A DNA stretch of 64,000 nucleotides from Saccharothrix ecbatanensis (GTDB taxonomy: Bacteria; Actinomycetota; Actinomycetes; Mycobacteriales; Pseudonocardiaceae), in assembly GCF_014205015.1 (NCBI RefSeq), contig NZ_JACHMO010000001.1:6758001-6822000 (forward strand), written 5' to 3'. The translations under genes and the position numbers were made by a program. Below are positions 34,694-45,461 of this stretch, in pieces; within the stretch, counting starts at the first letter, position 1; each line of letters opens with the position of its first letter. Below the pieces are notes generated by a model. It worked only from the letters and a program-made list of their open reading frames with translations. It searched no databases and was not told the origin of the DNA.

Positions 34694-35827
34694 TCAGCCG
34701 CGGATCGTCAGGCCGACCTTCTGGAATTCCTTCAGGTCGGAGTAGCCCGTCTTCGCCATCGCCCGGCGCAGCGAGCCGAACAGGTTCGTCACGCCGCGCG
34801 GGTCCACCGACGGGCCGAACAGCAGCGTCCGCAGGTCGACCACCTGGTCCACCCCCGTGGACACGTGGCTGCGCGGCACCGACGGGTGCGCCGACGCGGC
34901 GGTCCAGTAGAGGCCCTGACCAGGCGCCTCGGACGCCGCCGCCAACGGCTCGCCCAGCATCACCGCGTCCGCGCCGCACGCGATCGACTTCGCGATGTCA
35001 CCGCTGGTCAGCGCGCCACCGTCGGCGATCACGTGCACGTACCGGCCACCGGTCTCGTCCAGGTAGTCCCGACGCGCCGCGGCGGCGTCCGCGATGGCCG
35101 TGGCCATCGGGACACCGATGCCGAGGACGGAGTCCGTCGTGGTCACGCCCGGCGTGTAGCCGTAGCCGACGACGACGCCCGCCGCGCCCGTGCGCATCAG
35201 GTGCATCGCGGTCCGGTAGTCGCCGACGCCGCCCGCGATCACCGGGATGTCCAGGTCGGCGATGAACGACTTCAGGTTCAGCGGCTCGCCGTCGCGGGAC
35301 ACGTGCTCGGCCGAGATGATCGTGCCCTGCACGACCAGGATCTCGACGCCCGCGGCCAGCAGGTCCGGGGTCAGCTCGGCGGCCCGCTGCGGGCTGACCC
35401 GCACCGCGACCGTCACGCCAGACTCGCGCACCTGCTTGATCGCCTCGGCGATCAGGTCCATCCGGACCGGCGCCGAGTGCAGCTCCTGGAGCACCTTCAC
35501 CGGACCGGCCGGGTCGTCGGTGTCCTCCACCGCCTGCACCAGCCGGAACAACGCCTCCTCGACGTCGCTGTGCCGGGCCCACAGGCCCTCCGCGTTGAGG
35601 ACGCCCAGGCCACCCAGCTCGCCGATCGCGACGGCCGTGCCCGGCGACACGATGGCGTCCGTGGGATGGGTGATCAGCGGGATCTCGAACCGGTAGGCGT
35701 CGATCTGCCACGCGGTGGACACGTCCTTGGAGGAGCGGGTCCTCCGGGACGGGATGATTTCGAGGTCGTCCAGCTCGTAGGCCCGCCTCGCGGTCCGGCC
35801 CATGCCGATCTCGACCAGATCGCGCAC
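34694..35827 (-). CDS. guaB3: GuaB3 family IMP dehydrogenase-related protein
   Basis: 377 residues. TIM-barrel IMPDH family without CBS domains; begins VEIGMGRTARRAYELDDLEI, the actinobacterial GuaB3 signature. Contains VIAGGVGDYRTAMHLMRTGAAGV and ends with IRG. GuaB3 proteins are distinct from GuaB2 and their activity in actinobacteria is less certain (GMP-reductase-like in some relatives). Downstream of guaB with 60 bp between, same strand, probably co-transcribed, as in M. tuberculosis (Rv3410c-Rv3411c). Confidence 0.92.
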   Translation of the reverse strand: MRDLVEIGMGRTARRAYELDDLEIIPSRRTRSSKDVSTAWQIDAYRFEIPLITHPTDAIVSPGTAVAIGELGGLGVLNAEGLWARHSDVEEALFRLVQAVEDTDDPAGPVKVLQELHSAPVRMDLIAEAIKQVRESGVTVAVRVSPQRAAELTPDLLAAGVEILVVQGTIISAEHVSRDGEPLNLKSFIADLDIPVIAGGVGDYRTAMHLMRTGAAGVVVGYGYTPGVTTTDSVLGIGVPMATAIADAAAARRDYLDETGGRYVHVIADGGALTSGDIAKSIACGADAVMLGEPLAAASEAPGQGLYWTAASAHPSVPRSHVSTGVDQVVDLRTLLFGPSVDPRGVTNLFGSLRRAMAKTGYSDLKEFQKVGLTIRG

Positions 35828-35887
35828 CTTCGTCGTCCTTCCGTGGAGCCAGCGGAACTTGGGAACCCTAGCTCACCCGAATGAGGT

Positions 35888-37480
<1,593 letters not shown>

Positions 37481-37529
37481 TCATGGTATCTGGACGCGGG
37501 CGGGGGTCCGCCCGGTACCGTGCGGGGTC

Positions 37530-37919
37530 GTGCCGCACGACGCGTTGCCACCAGACCCGTTCGCGGGCGACCCGGAAGACCCGGCCCGGGTCCTCGGCGA
37601 GCCCGACCACGACCACGACCAGCCGCCGATGGACGACGCCGAGCGGGCCGAGCTGATCGGCGACCTCAGCGACCTCGCCGTGTACCAGGCGCTGCTGGAA
37701 CCCCGTGGTGTCAGGGGAATCGTGGTGGACTGCGGCGAGTGCCAGGAGCCGCACTACCACGACTGGGCGCTGCTGCGGTCGAGCCTGGAGCAGCTGCTGG
37801 CCGACGGCCGGATGCGCCCGCACGAGCCCGCGTACGACCCGGATCCGACGTCCTACGTGAGCTGGGAGTACTGCCGCGGCTACGCCGACGGCGTCACCGC
37901 GACCGAGAGCGCCCGCTGA
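37530..37919 (+). CDS. DUF5319 family protein
   Basis: 129 residues from GTG 37530. It begins PHDALPPDPFAGDPEDPAR and contains VVDCGECQEPHYHDWALL and WEYCRGYADG. The same small protein sits beside guaB2 in M. tuberculosis (Rv3412) and other actinobacteria, but its function is unknown. Conserved Cys-x2-Cys and His residues could bind a metal. Divergent from guaB and followed by a strong terminator. Confidence 0.85.
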   Translation: MPHDALPPDPFAGDPEDPARVLGEPDHDHDQPPMDDAERAELIGDLSDLAVYQALLEPRGVRGIVVDCGECQEPHYHDWALLRSSLEQLLADGRMRPHEPAYDPDPTSYVSWEYCRGYADGVTATESAR

Positions 37920-37922
37920 AGA

Positions 37923-37966
37923 TGTGACGAAGCCCGCCCCCCGTGCGAGGGGCGGGCTTCGTCACA
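37923..37966. terminator. bidirectional terminator
   Basis: Perfect 18-bp stem starting TGTGACGAAGCCCGCCCC, loop CCGTGCGA, serving the DUF5319 gene and the convergent rsdA. Confidence 0.9.
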
Positions 37967-38005
37967 GCGGAGTTCGGGCTGGGTGTCGGACGCTAGTTGT
38001 CGACG

Positions 38006-38944
38006 CTAGTTATCGGGCGAGGTCTGGACGCCGTCGCTGGTGCCGGGGGTCGCCGTGTCGTCGCCCCGGGTCTGACCGCTCGGGGTCTCGGCCGAGGTGG
38101 GCGGCGGCGGGTGCGCGGTGGCCTCGGTGGTCGGGGTCGACTCGGTGGTGGTCGTCGTCGGCGCGGTCGTGGTGACCGGCGGCGTGGTCGTGGACACCGC
38201 GGGCGAGGTCGGCCCGGCCGGCGACGTGGTCGGCAACGTCGGCGTGGTGGCCTGGGTGACCGTGGTCGGCGGGACGGTCGGCGTCGGCGTGGTGCTGGTC
38301 AGCTCCTGCAACAGCGACTCGCGCTTCTGGGTCAGGTCGTCCTTGCCGTCGTCCGGGGAGACCGACGGCAGGCTCTGACCCGCCTTGAGCAGCGCGTCAC
38401 GCGCCTCGCCGTACCGGCCGTCGCGCAGTGCGGCGCGGGCGGTGGCGAGATCGTCCTTGACCGCGACGGCGGCTTCCACCGACCGGGCGTGCTCGGAGTA
38501 GAGGACCCTGGTCAGGCCCCAGAGCGTGTCGCCGGGCTGGGCGTCACGGGCCACCAGGCTCATCCCGGTGAACGCGATCGCCAGCACGGCCGCCGCGCTC
38601 GCGATCGGGATCAGAAAACGGTGCCTGCCGCGGGGCTGGTGCCGGGCGGCGGCGATGGTGGCCACCGCGGTGTCGGTGTCGACGAGCTCACCCATGGGCG
38701 GTTCGTCGACTTCACGGCGCCAGGCCAGCAGCAGTGCGTTCAGCTCGTCGTCGACGAGCGACTCCGGCTGGTCGCCGGCACGTCCGCCCAGCGCGTCGAG
38801 CAGCGCGTCGTCAGCCCTGATGCCCGCGAGGTCGTCGCCGGGCTCGATCGACGTGTCGTCGGCCAAGGCGTCATCAGACTGCGGCGGTCTCTCATCTCGT
38901 CCGCGCACGACTTCTCCGTTGCCCTTCTCGTGCTCGTCGGCCAC
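38006..38944 (-). CDS. rsdA: anti-sigma-D factor RsdA
   Basis: 312-residue single-pass membrane protein. The cytoplasmic region contains DDELNALLLAWRREVDEPP (about 65-84), which matches the sigma-D-binding segment of M. tuberculosis RsdA (Rv3413c). One membrane helix lies at about 109-131, then an extracytoplasmic helical stretch (SEHARSVEAAVAVKDDLATARAAL) and a Thr/Pro tail (about 215-310). GTG start directly abuts the sigD stop (adjacent codons), so the pair is one unit. RsdA sequesters sigma-D until proteolysed. Confidence 0.9.
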   Translation of the reverse strand: MADEHEKGNGEVVRGRDERPPQSDDALADDTSIEPGDDLAGIRADDALLDALGGRAGDQPESLVDDELNALLLAWRREVDEPPMGELVDTDTAVATIAAARHQPRGRHRFLIPIASAAAVLAIAFTGMSLVARDAQPGDTLWGLTRVLYSEHARSVEAAVAVKDDLATARAALRDGRYGEARDALLKAGQSLPSVSPDDGKDDLTQKRESLLQELTSTTPTPTVPPTTVTQATTPTLPTTSPAGPTSPAVSTTTPPVTTTAPTTTTTESTPTTEATAHPPPPTSAETPSGQTRGDDTATPGTSDGVQTSPDN

Positions 38945-39517
38945 TCAGACCACCTCCTCGGCTGCCAACGTCTTCCGCAGGCGGGCCAAGGCGCGGTGTT
39001 GCGCCACCCTCACCGCGCCCGGCGTGGAGCCGACCGCGTCGGCGGTCTCTTCGGCCGACAGGCCGACGACCACCCGGAGCAGCAGGATCTCCCGCTGCTT
39101 CTCCGGCAGGATCTTCAGGAGCACGGCCATCCGCTCCGACAGCTCGCCCTGCATGGCGCGCTGCTCCGGACCGGCCTCCGTCTCTGGCGCGTCGGGGACC
39201 TCCGGCACCGGTTCCGACCGGTTCCGGGCGGCTGAGCGGTGTGCGTCCGCGACTTTGTGCGCGGCGATGCCGTAGACGAACGCCAGGAACGGTCGACCCT
39301 GGTCTCGATAGCTGGGAAGGGCTGTCAGCACCGCGAGACACACCTCCTGGGCCACGTCGTCCGCCGAAGCGAAAGACCTCTCCTGCCTGCCGACTCGGGC
39401 GCGGCAATACCGCACCACGAGGGGTCGGATGGATGCCAGGAGCCGCTCGATCGCGTGGCGGTCGCCATCGACGGCTGCGCCCACTTCGGCGTCCAGTCCG
39501 TCCCCCAAGTTGGTCAT
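38945..39517 (-). CDS. sigD: ECF RNA polymerase sigma factor SigD
   Basis: 190 residues from ATG 39517 (TNLGDGLDAEVGAA); the frame stays open upstream to 39568. Region 2 includes SADDVAQEVCLAVLTALPSYRDQGRPFLAFVYGIAAHKVADAHR; region 4 includes LPEKQREILLLRVVVGLSAEETADAVGSTPGAVRVAQHRAL. The gene order sigD-rsdA next to guaB is the same as in M. tuberculosis (Rv3414c-Rv3413c). Controls ribosomal, chaperone and lipid genes in late growth there; inferred here. Confidence 0.92.
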   Translation of the reverse strand: MTNLGDGLDAEVGAAVDGDRHAIERLLASIRPLVVRYCRARVGRQERSFASADDVAQEVCLAVLTALPSYRDQGRPFLAFVYGIAAHKVADAHRSAARNRSEPVPEVPDAPETEAGPEQRAMQGELSERMAVLLKILPEKQREILLLRVVVGLSAEETADAVGSTPGAVRVAQHRALARLRKTLAAEEVV

Positions 39518-39694
39518 CGCAGACAACTGCCCTGGTGTTACGCGTAGGCGTACGACATAGAACAGCACGGGACGATCGACGTCGCCCGTACCGGTGATGC
39601 TTACCGTACCGGTCGCGCGACCGGAAGCACGGCAATGGGGTCCTGAAGGGGTCTTTAGACCTAGTCCGACCAGGCGACACGCCGTGAACGCGAA

Positions 39695-39726
39695 CCGGCC
39701 CGGCGACAGTGACGTCGCCGGGCCGG
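39695..39726 (-). terminator. terminator between bldM-like gene and sigD
   Basis: 13-bp perfect stem CCGGCCCGGCGAC/GTCGCCGGGCCGG with loop AGTGAC, downstream of the bldM-like gene on the minus strand, separating it from sigD. Confidence 0.8.
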
Positions 39727-39788
39727 GCCGGGAAGGAAGGAGTGCCGGTGTGACCCGCCTTACGGGCCCCCGCTGGTCCTCGCAGGCC

Positions 39789-40385
39789 CTACGACACGAG
39801 GCCGCGGCGGAAGCCGTGAGCCACGGCCTGCGCCCGGTCCCGCACGCCGAGCTTGCGGAACAGGCGCCGGGCGTGCGTCTTGACCGTGTCCTCCGACAGG
39901 TAGAGCTCGCGCCCGATCTGCCCGTTGCTCTTGCCCTGGCTCATCCCGCGCAACACCTGGAGCTCGCGCTCGGTGAGCTGGACGCCCGGGTCCGATGGTT
40001 GCCTGGGCGCGGGCACGCTGGTGCTCGCCAGCGTGTGCGCCAACGCGGCCACCAGCTCGGGACGCGAGGCGTCCCAGCGGAGGTAGCCGCGGGCGCCGCC
40101 GGCGATCGCCGCGGCGATGCTGCCCGCGTCGTCCGGTGCGCCGAAGACGATGACGTTTGCCTGCGGGTTGGCCGAGACGAGTCGTCGGGTCGCTTCGACC
40201 CCGGTCGGGACGGCGCGCTGGGTGCCAACCAGTACGACGTCGACCGGCTGCCGAGAAAACCGAGCCAACAACTCGTCACCGTGCGCTACGCAGTCGATGC
40301 GGCTAACCCCTGGGACAGCCGACATCACGCGGGTGAGACCCTCCCGCACACTGCGCCGGTCGTCGCAAATAAGGACCGTGGTCAC
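39789..40385 (-). CDS. bldM: BldM-like atypical response regulator
   Basis: 198 residues from GTG 40385 with GGAAGGAG 7 nt upstream. The C-terminal LuxR domain (LTERELQVLRGMSQGKSN through TVKTHARRLFRKLG, 138-180) is very close to Streptomyces BldM, and the location next to sigD, whiB and groEL1 is also that of bldM. The receiver keeps D8/D9 but has Gly54 in place of the phospho-acceptor Asp, and RW instead of the HK around the switch lysine (103-104). BldM is known as an atypical regulator acting as homodimer or WhiI heterodimer in sporulation; phosphorylation here seems impossible. Confidence 0.85.
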   Translation of the reverse strand: MTTVLICDDRRSVREGLTRVMSAVPGVSRIDCVAHGDELLARFSRQPVDVVLVGTQRAVPTGVEATRRLVSANPQANVIVFGAPDDAGSIAAAIAGGARGYLRWDASRPELVAALAHTLASTSVPAPRQPSDPGVQLTERELQVLRGMSQGKSNGQIGRELYLSEDTVKTHARRLFRKLGVRDRAQAVAHGFRRGLVS

Positions 40386-40465
40386 GGGGACTCCTTCCTG
40401 CAGCCGAGTGACGTTCCACATCCCCTATCGGACGCTAGAGGCCGAACCTTGACACGATCCGGTGC

Positions 40466-41416
40466 TTAATCCGTCAAGAAGTTCGTCTCAGCGTCTGCGT
40501 TCGGGGGTTCCCCGGAACGGAGCAGCGCAGTCGGGATCCACGGCGAGCGGATGGCGAGGCGGCGGCCGAGAGGGTCGGCTCTGCGCAACACGCAGCTCAG
40601 AGCGTTTTTGGCGCTCTCCTTCACGTTTTCGCTTCCCGCAATACTGCGGTCTGCCTGGGCGTTTGCCAGGACGAGCGCCGTCGGCCAGGTCAACGAGAAA
40701 AGCCCGCTCCAGTGAGTGTGATTTAGGTCACAGTACAGCAGGTTCATGCCCCGACCAACGCTTTCGGGTGTCCCCCACACCACAAGTGCGGTCCCCAGGA
40801 CGAGGTCGGACTTGAGGATGTGTCGCGTTGCGCCGGCTTCCCGGGCGGTCGCCGCGGCGACCTCGGCCGGACGCACCGCCTGCTCCGCGTGACCGCCGGC
40901 CAACGCGATCTCGGCCGCCAGCCACTGGTGCCGCACCCGACTGCGCCAACCGCGTGGCTCGACCCTCGCGTGCAGTCGCCGGGCCTCGACCAGCCGGCCG
41001 GCGCCCACAGCGTCGGCCGCCAACCCCAACAACGCGTCGGCCCGTGCCCCGGCCAGATCGACGTCGTCCACATCCCCCACCAAACCACCTCCCCCCTCAC
41101 TTACCGCCTCTGCACTTGTCGCCTCCACTTCGGCAGCGACCGCCATCGCCAGGGCCCGCCCATCAAGGCCTCGCGCCGCCCCGTGCCCGCCCAGCTGCCG
41201 CCGGTGCGAGGCCAACGTCGAAGCCGCCAGCGACCCGAACAGCCCACCGCGCCGCATCAGCTCACCCAGCACCCCCGCCGCCGCCGCGTAGTGCCCCTGC
41301 CCGCCCAGCGCCACGGCGGCCAACCACCGTTCCTCCACCCCGCCCGCCAACGCCCCCCAGACCTCGGCCTCCGGCCGGTCCCCGAACGCCACCCGCCGCA
41401 CCCCACCCACCCCCAC
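40466..41416 (-). CDS. uncharacterised helical (TPR-like) protein
   Basis: About 316 residues; GTG 41416 is chosen since the frame upstream runs into the palindromic repeat element. Several further GTGs lie in the first 10 codons. The sequence is alanine-rich helical repeats (ERWLAAVALGGQGHYAAAAGVLGELM; RHQWLAAEIALAGGHAEQAVRPAEVA), suggesting TPR-like hairpins, with a distinct C terminus (NLLYCDLNHTHWSGLFSLTWPTALVLAN). No known function. Next to bldM and the palindromic element A, on the same strand as both neighbours. Confidence 0.6.
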   Translation of the reverse strand: MGVGGVRRVAFGDRPEAEVWGALAGGVEERWLAAVALGGQGHYAAAAGVLGELMRRGGLFGSLAASTLASHRRQLGGHGAARGLDGRALAMAVAAEVEATSAEAVSEGGGGLVGDVDDVDLAGARADALLGLAADAVGAGRLVEARRLHARVEPRGWRSRVRHQWLAAEIALAGGHAEQAVRPAEVAAATAREAGATRHILKSDLVLGTALVVWGTPESVGRGMNLLYCDLNHTHWSGLFSLTWPTALVLANAQADRSIAGSENVKESAKNALSCVLRRADPLGRRLAIRSPWIPTALLRSGEPPNADAETNFLTD

Positions 41417-41419
41417 CCC

Positions 41420-41716
41420 GTGAGTCCTACGTTCAGAACGCGTGAGTCGTACCTTCAAAACCACCGTGTCCTACGTTCAGGACCTCCGAATTCAACGCTC
41501 AGAACAAACGATCTTGTACTGAACGTTGAACTCGGGGGTCGCGAACGTAGGACTCACCCGTCCTGAACGTAGGACTCACGGGGGCTGGAGGTTCGACACG
41601 CGGGGCCTGAGCGTTCGACACGCGCGTTCTGAGCGTTGAACTCGGGGGTTCCGAACGTAGGACTCACGCGTTCCGAACGTAGGACTCACGCGTTCCGAAC
41701 GTAGGACTCACGCGGG
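41420..41716. repeat. palindromic repeat element, copy A
   Basis: About 297 bp built of degenerate units GTGAGTCCTACGTTC and the reverse complement. It holds one exact forward unit (41420-41434), five exact reverse units, and three perfect tandem copies of a 22-bp unit at 41649-41670, 41671-41692 and 41693-41714. A central imperfect hairpin GAATTCAACGCTCAG...CTGAACGTTGAACTC lies at about 41488-41534. It begins directly after the stop codon of the MerR-type gene (41720) and runs up to the start of the gene at 41416. Two related copies occur at 52885 and 61848. Confidence 0.9.
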
Positions 41717-41719
41717 GGG

Positions 41720-42727
41720 TTAGCAGACGGCGCGTTCTACGGCGTCGGCCGCGGACGCCAGGTCGTTGATCCGCTCGGCCGGCTGCGGCACGACGCCGCG
41801 CTCCCAGCCGGGGCCCCCGGCGAAGATGCGGACCTGCTGACGGGTCCTCGGCAACGCCGTCACGACACCCGGATCGGCGTAGCGCGGCAGCTGGGCCCAC
41901 AGCACCACCGCTGCCGGCGCGGTGCGGCGCACGGCCACGGCCAGCGCGTCCGACGGCAACGCCGCCCCCAACTGCCTGGCACCGATCCCACGCTGCGCCA
42001 ACACCGCCGCCAACGGGTACAGCGGCAGGTTGTGCCGCTCGTCCGGCATGCACGCCAGCAGCACGGGCCGGTGGTTGCGCGGGCTCGTCACGACCGGCGT
42101 GGCGCGCAGCACGGCGGCCAGCACGCACTCCTCCACCAGGTGCGACACCTCGACCCCGCCACCCGACTGGTCCCACCTCGCCGCCAGCGCGGACATCACC
42201 GGACGGACCACCTCGTCCCACGTCGCCACCACGCCGTCCGCCTCGATCGCGTCGGCCAACAGCGTCTGCACCGCCGCCGAGTCCATCGCCAACGCCGCCC
42301 GCCCCACCCCGCGCGCCCGCCGGTTCGCCGACGGCAACCTGAGCCCACGACCACCGGCCGACGCGGACGCCCCGTCGAGCTCACCCCCGGTCAGCAACGC
42401 CTGGCCGACCCGCACCGGACGCACAGGGCTCGCGAGGGCGTACTTCGCGGCCTCGGCGGACGACGCCCCGCGCAGCAGCGCCCGCTGCATCAGCTCGAGG
42501 CGTGCTACATCGAGTGGCGCATATTTCCTGTGTCGCCCGGTCGTGTGATCGCTGGGTCCGAGTCCGTACCGGCGGTCCCAGGTGCGCAGAGTGGCCGGCG
42601 CGACACCCAACCTGCGGGCCACGGCGGCCACCGAGAGGGTCACCGAATGCGCCGGATCGTCTTCTGCCGCAAGGGTTTCCGGCTCGCCTTCCGGCACGGT
42701 CCCGGTGTGGTCGGGGGGCGTCATCAC
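41720..42727 (-). CDS. MerR-family regulator with cobalamin-binding-like domain (LitR/CarH-like)
   Basis: 335 residues. The N-terminal MerR helix-turn-helix (about 30-75: VAAVARRLGVAPATLRTWDRRYG) is followed by a helical bundle and a C-terminal B12-binding-type fold. The diagnostic signatures are altered. CarH-type W-x9-EH reads W-DQSGGGVEV-SH, and the ExHxxG cobalamin motif reads ERHNLP, keeping the His but losing the Gly. It may still bind B12, or the domain may be a relic. In light-sensing relatives AdoCbl controls carotenoid genes; no such genes are in this window. It is divergent from whiB, 186 bp apart. Confidence 0.82.
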   Translation of the reverse strand: MMTPPDHTGTVPEGEPETLAAEDDPAHSVTLSVAAVARRLGVAPATLRTWDRRYGLGPSDHTTGRHRKYAPLDVARLELMQRALLRGASSAEAAKYALASPVRPVRVGQALLTGGELDGASASAGGRGLRLPSANRRARGVGRAALAMDSAAVQTLLADAIEADGVVATWDEVVRPVMSALAARWDQSGGGVEVSHLVEECVLAAVLRATPVVTSPRNHRPVLLACMPDERHNLPLYPLAAVLAQRGIGARQLGAALPSDALAVAVRRTAPAAVVLWAQLPRYADPGVVTALPRTRQQVRIFAGGPGWERGVVPQPAERINDLASAADAVERAVC

Positions 42728-42826
42728 GCTGACATCGTCCGTTCACTTGACGTCACCGGCAACTCCGGGACGGGCACCGGCCGCTCACCCATCGAATGAA
42801 TTGCCGGAAAATGCCGCCGCACCCCC

Positions 42827-42855
42827 TTGAACAAGTTTTGGCGCGGTTCTACGGT
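42827..42855 (+). promoter_or_regulatory. candidate whiB promoter
   Basis: TTGAAC (42827-42832), 17-bp spacer, TACGGT (42850-42855), about 52 bp upstream of the whiB ribosome-binding site region (AAGGAGG near 42900). Plausible primary-sigma promoter. Confidence 0.4.
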
Positions 42856-42913
42856 GGATCATCGTTAAGCCGAATGGAGCAGTTCACGTCCATGGGCCAA
42901 GGAGGCGGTCTCG

Positions 42914-43210
42914 ATGGCGGACACCCGAAGGCTTCCCGGTCCCAACGCGGATCTGTGGGACTGGCAGATGCGCGGCTCGTGCCGCGGGATGGACAGCGCG
43001 TTCTTCTTCCACCCGGACGGGGAGCGCGGACCTGCACGGGCACGGCGGGAGGCACGGGCGAAGGCCGTGTGCCTGTCGTGCCCGGTGCTGGAGATGTGTC
43101 GGCGGCACGCCCTGGCGGTGCAGGAGCCGTACGGGATCTGGGGTGGTCTCTCGGAGTCCGAGCGGGACAGCATCATCAAGGCGCGCAAGCGGCAGTTGAC
43201 GCCCGCCTGA
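42914..43210 (+). CDS. WhiB-family iron-sulfur regulator
   Basis: 98 residues. Four cysteines C23, C53, C56 and C62 (C..CxxCxxxxxC) to bind [4Fe-4S]; GIWGG turn at 74-78; basic C terminus (KARKRQ). ATG 42914 with AAGGAGGCGG upstream. Position beside groEL1 equals whiB3 (Rv3416) in M. tuberculosis, so this is probably the WhiB3-type protein, a redox sensor that binds region 4 of the primary sigma factor. Convergent with groEL through a shared terminator. Confidence 0.92.
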   Translation: MADTRRLPGPNADLWDWQMRGSCRGMDSAFFFHPDGERGPARARREARAKAVCLSCPVLEMCRRHALAVQEPYGIWGGLSESERDSIIKARKRQLTPA

Positions 43211-43244
43211 CCAGGAAACAGGCGGACCGAGCACGCCGAACGCG

Positions 43245-43281
43245 CGGGAGGGGCGGCACCTCGCGGGTGCCGCCCCTCCCG
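43245..43281. terminator. bidirectional terminator whiB / groEL
   Basis: Perfect 16-bp stem CGGGAGGGGCGGCACC with loop TCGCG, between the convergent whiB and groEL genes. Confidence 0.9.
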
Positions 43282-43317
43282 TGCGCGCTGAAGACCCGTG
43301 GGTCAGTGACCCGTGGG

Positions 43318-44943
<1,626 letters not shown>

Positions 44944-44964
44944 TTAGCCTCTCTTGATGCGAAA

Positions 44965-45001
44965 CGCCCCGGGAAGCCCCGGTGAGGGGTTCGCCGGGGC
45001 G
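44965..45001 (-). other. intercistronic hairpin between groES and groEL1
   Basis: CGCCCCGG (44965-44972) pairs with CCGGGGCG (44994-45001), with a second inner stem (GCCCC/GGGGT). Located in the 81-bp gap of the operon, it could attenuate or protect the transcript and set the groES:groEL ratio. Confidence 0.5.
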
Positions 45002-45021
45002 CCTTGCGTGTCAGCCGATCG

Positions 45022-45315
45022 TCAGTTGATGACGGCCAGCACGTCGCGGGCGGAGAGGATGAGGTACTCCTCGCCGTTGTACTTGACCTCGGTGCCGCCG
45101 TACTTCGAGTAGATGACGACGTCGCCGACAGCCACGTCCACCGGGACGCGGTTGCCCTTGTCGTCGATCCGGCCGGGGCCCACCGCGATGACCTTGCCCT
45201 CCTGGGGCTTCTCCTTCGCGGTGTCCGGGATCACGAGGCCGGAAGCGGTCGTGGTCTCGGCCTCACTGGCCTGGACGACGATCTTGTCCTCGAGCGGCTT
45301 GATGTTCACGCTCAC
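45022..45315 (-). CDS. groES: 10-kDa co-chaperonin GroES
   Basis: 97 residues from GTG 45315 ([22 protein letters not shown]), with GGAGGT upstream; the open frame to 45432 crosses the CIRCE element and is not coding. Mobile-loop residues [21 protein letters not shown] and the roof region are conserved. Caps GroEL. First gene of the groES-groEL1 operon under the CIRCE element. Confidence 0.96.
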   Translation of the reverse strand: MSVNIKPLEDKIVVQASEAETTTASGLVIPDTAKEKPQEGKVIAVGPGRIDDKGNRVPVDVAVGDVVIYSKYGGTEVKYNGEEYLILSARDVLAVIN

Positions 45316-45416
45316 CGGGCTGACCTCCACGGTCGTCGAAAGCGTTGGCAGGTTGCGTTTACGGCTCCTGCCACCCCGCCGTCGCGGGGGTCGGGGCGGT
45401 TGCTGGTGCCGTGCAT

Positions 45417-45443
45417 CTAGCACTCTACCCATGCGAGTGCCAA
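45417..45443. promoter_or_regulatory. CIRCE operator (HrcA) and promoter of groES-groEL1
   Basis: CTAGCACTC-N9-GAGTGCCAA matches CIRCE (TTAGCACTC-N9-GAGTGCTAA) at 16 of 18 positions. On the minus strand it contains a TTGGCA -35-like element and a downstream TAGAGT/TAGAT -10-like stretch, so HrcA binding would block polymerase. It lies about 100 bp upstream of groES. Confidence 0.92.
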
Positions 45444-45461
45444 CGCTTCAACGAGCCCCCG

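Noticed and set aside
41420..41716. CRISPR array in the 22-bp tandem repeats
   Set aside because: Units are contiguous, without unique spacers, and no cas genes exist in the window; similar copies occur elsewhere in inverted orientation.
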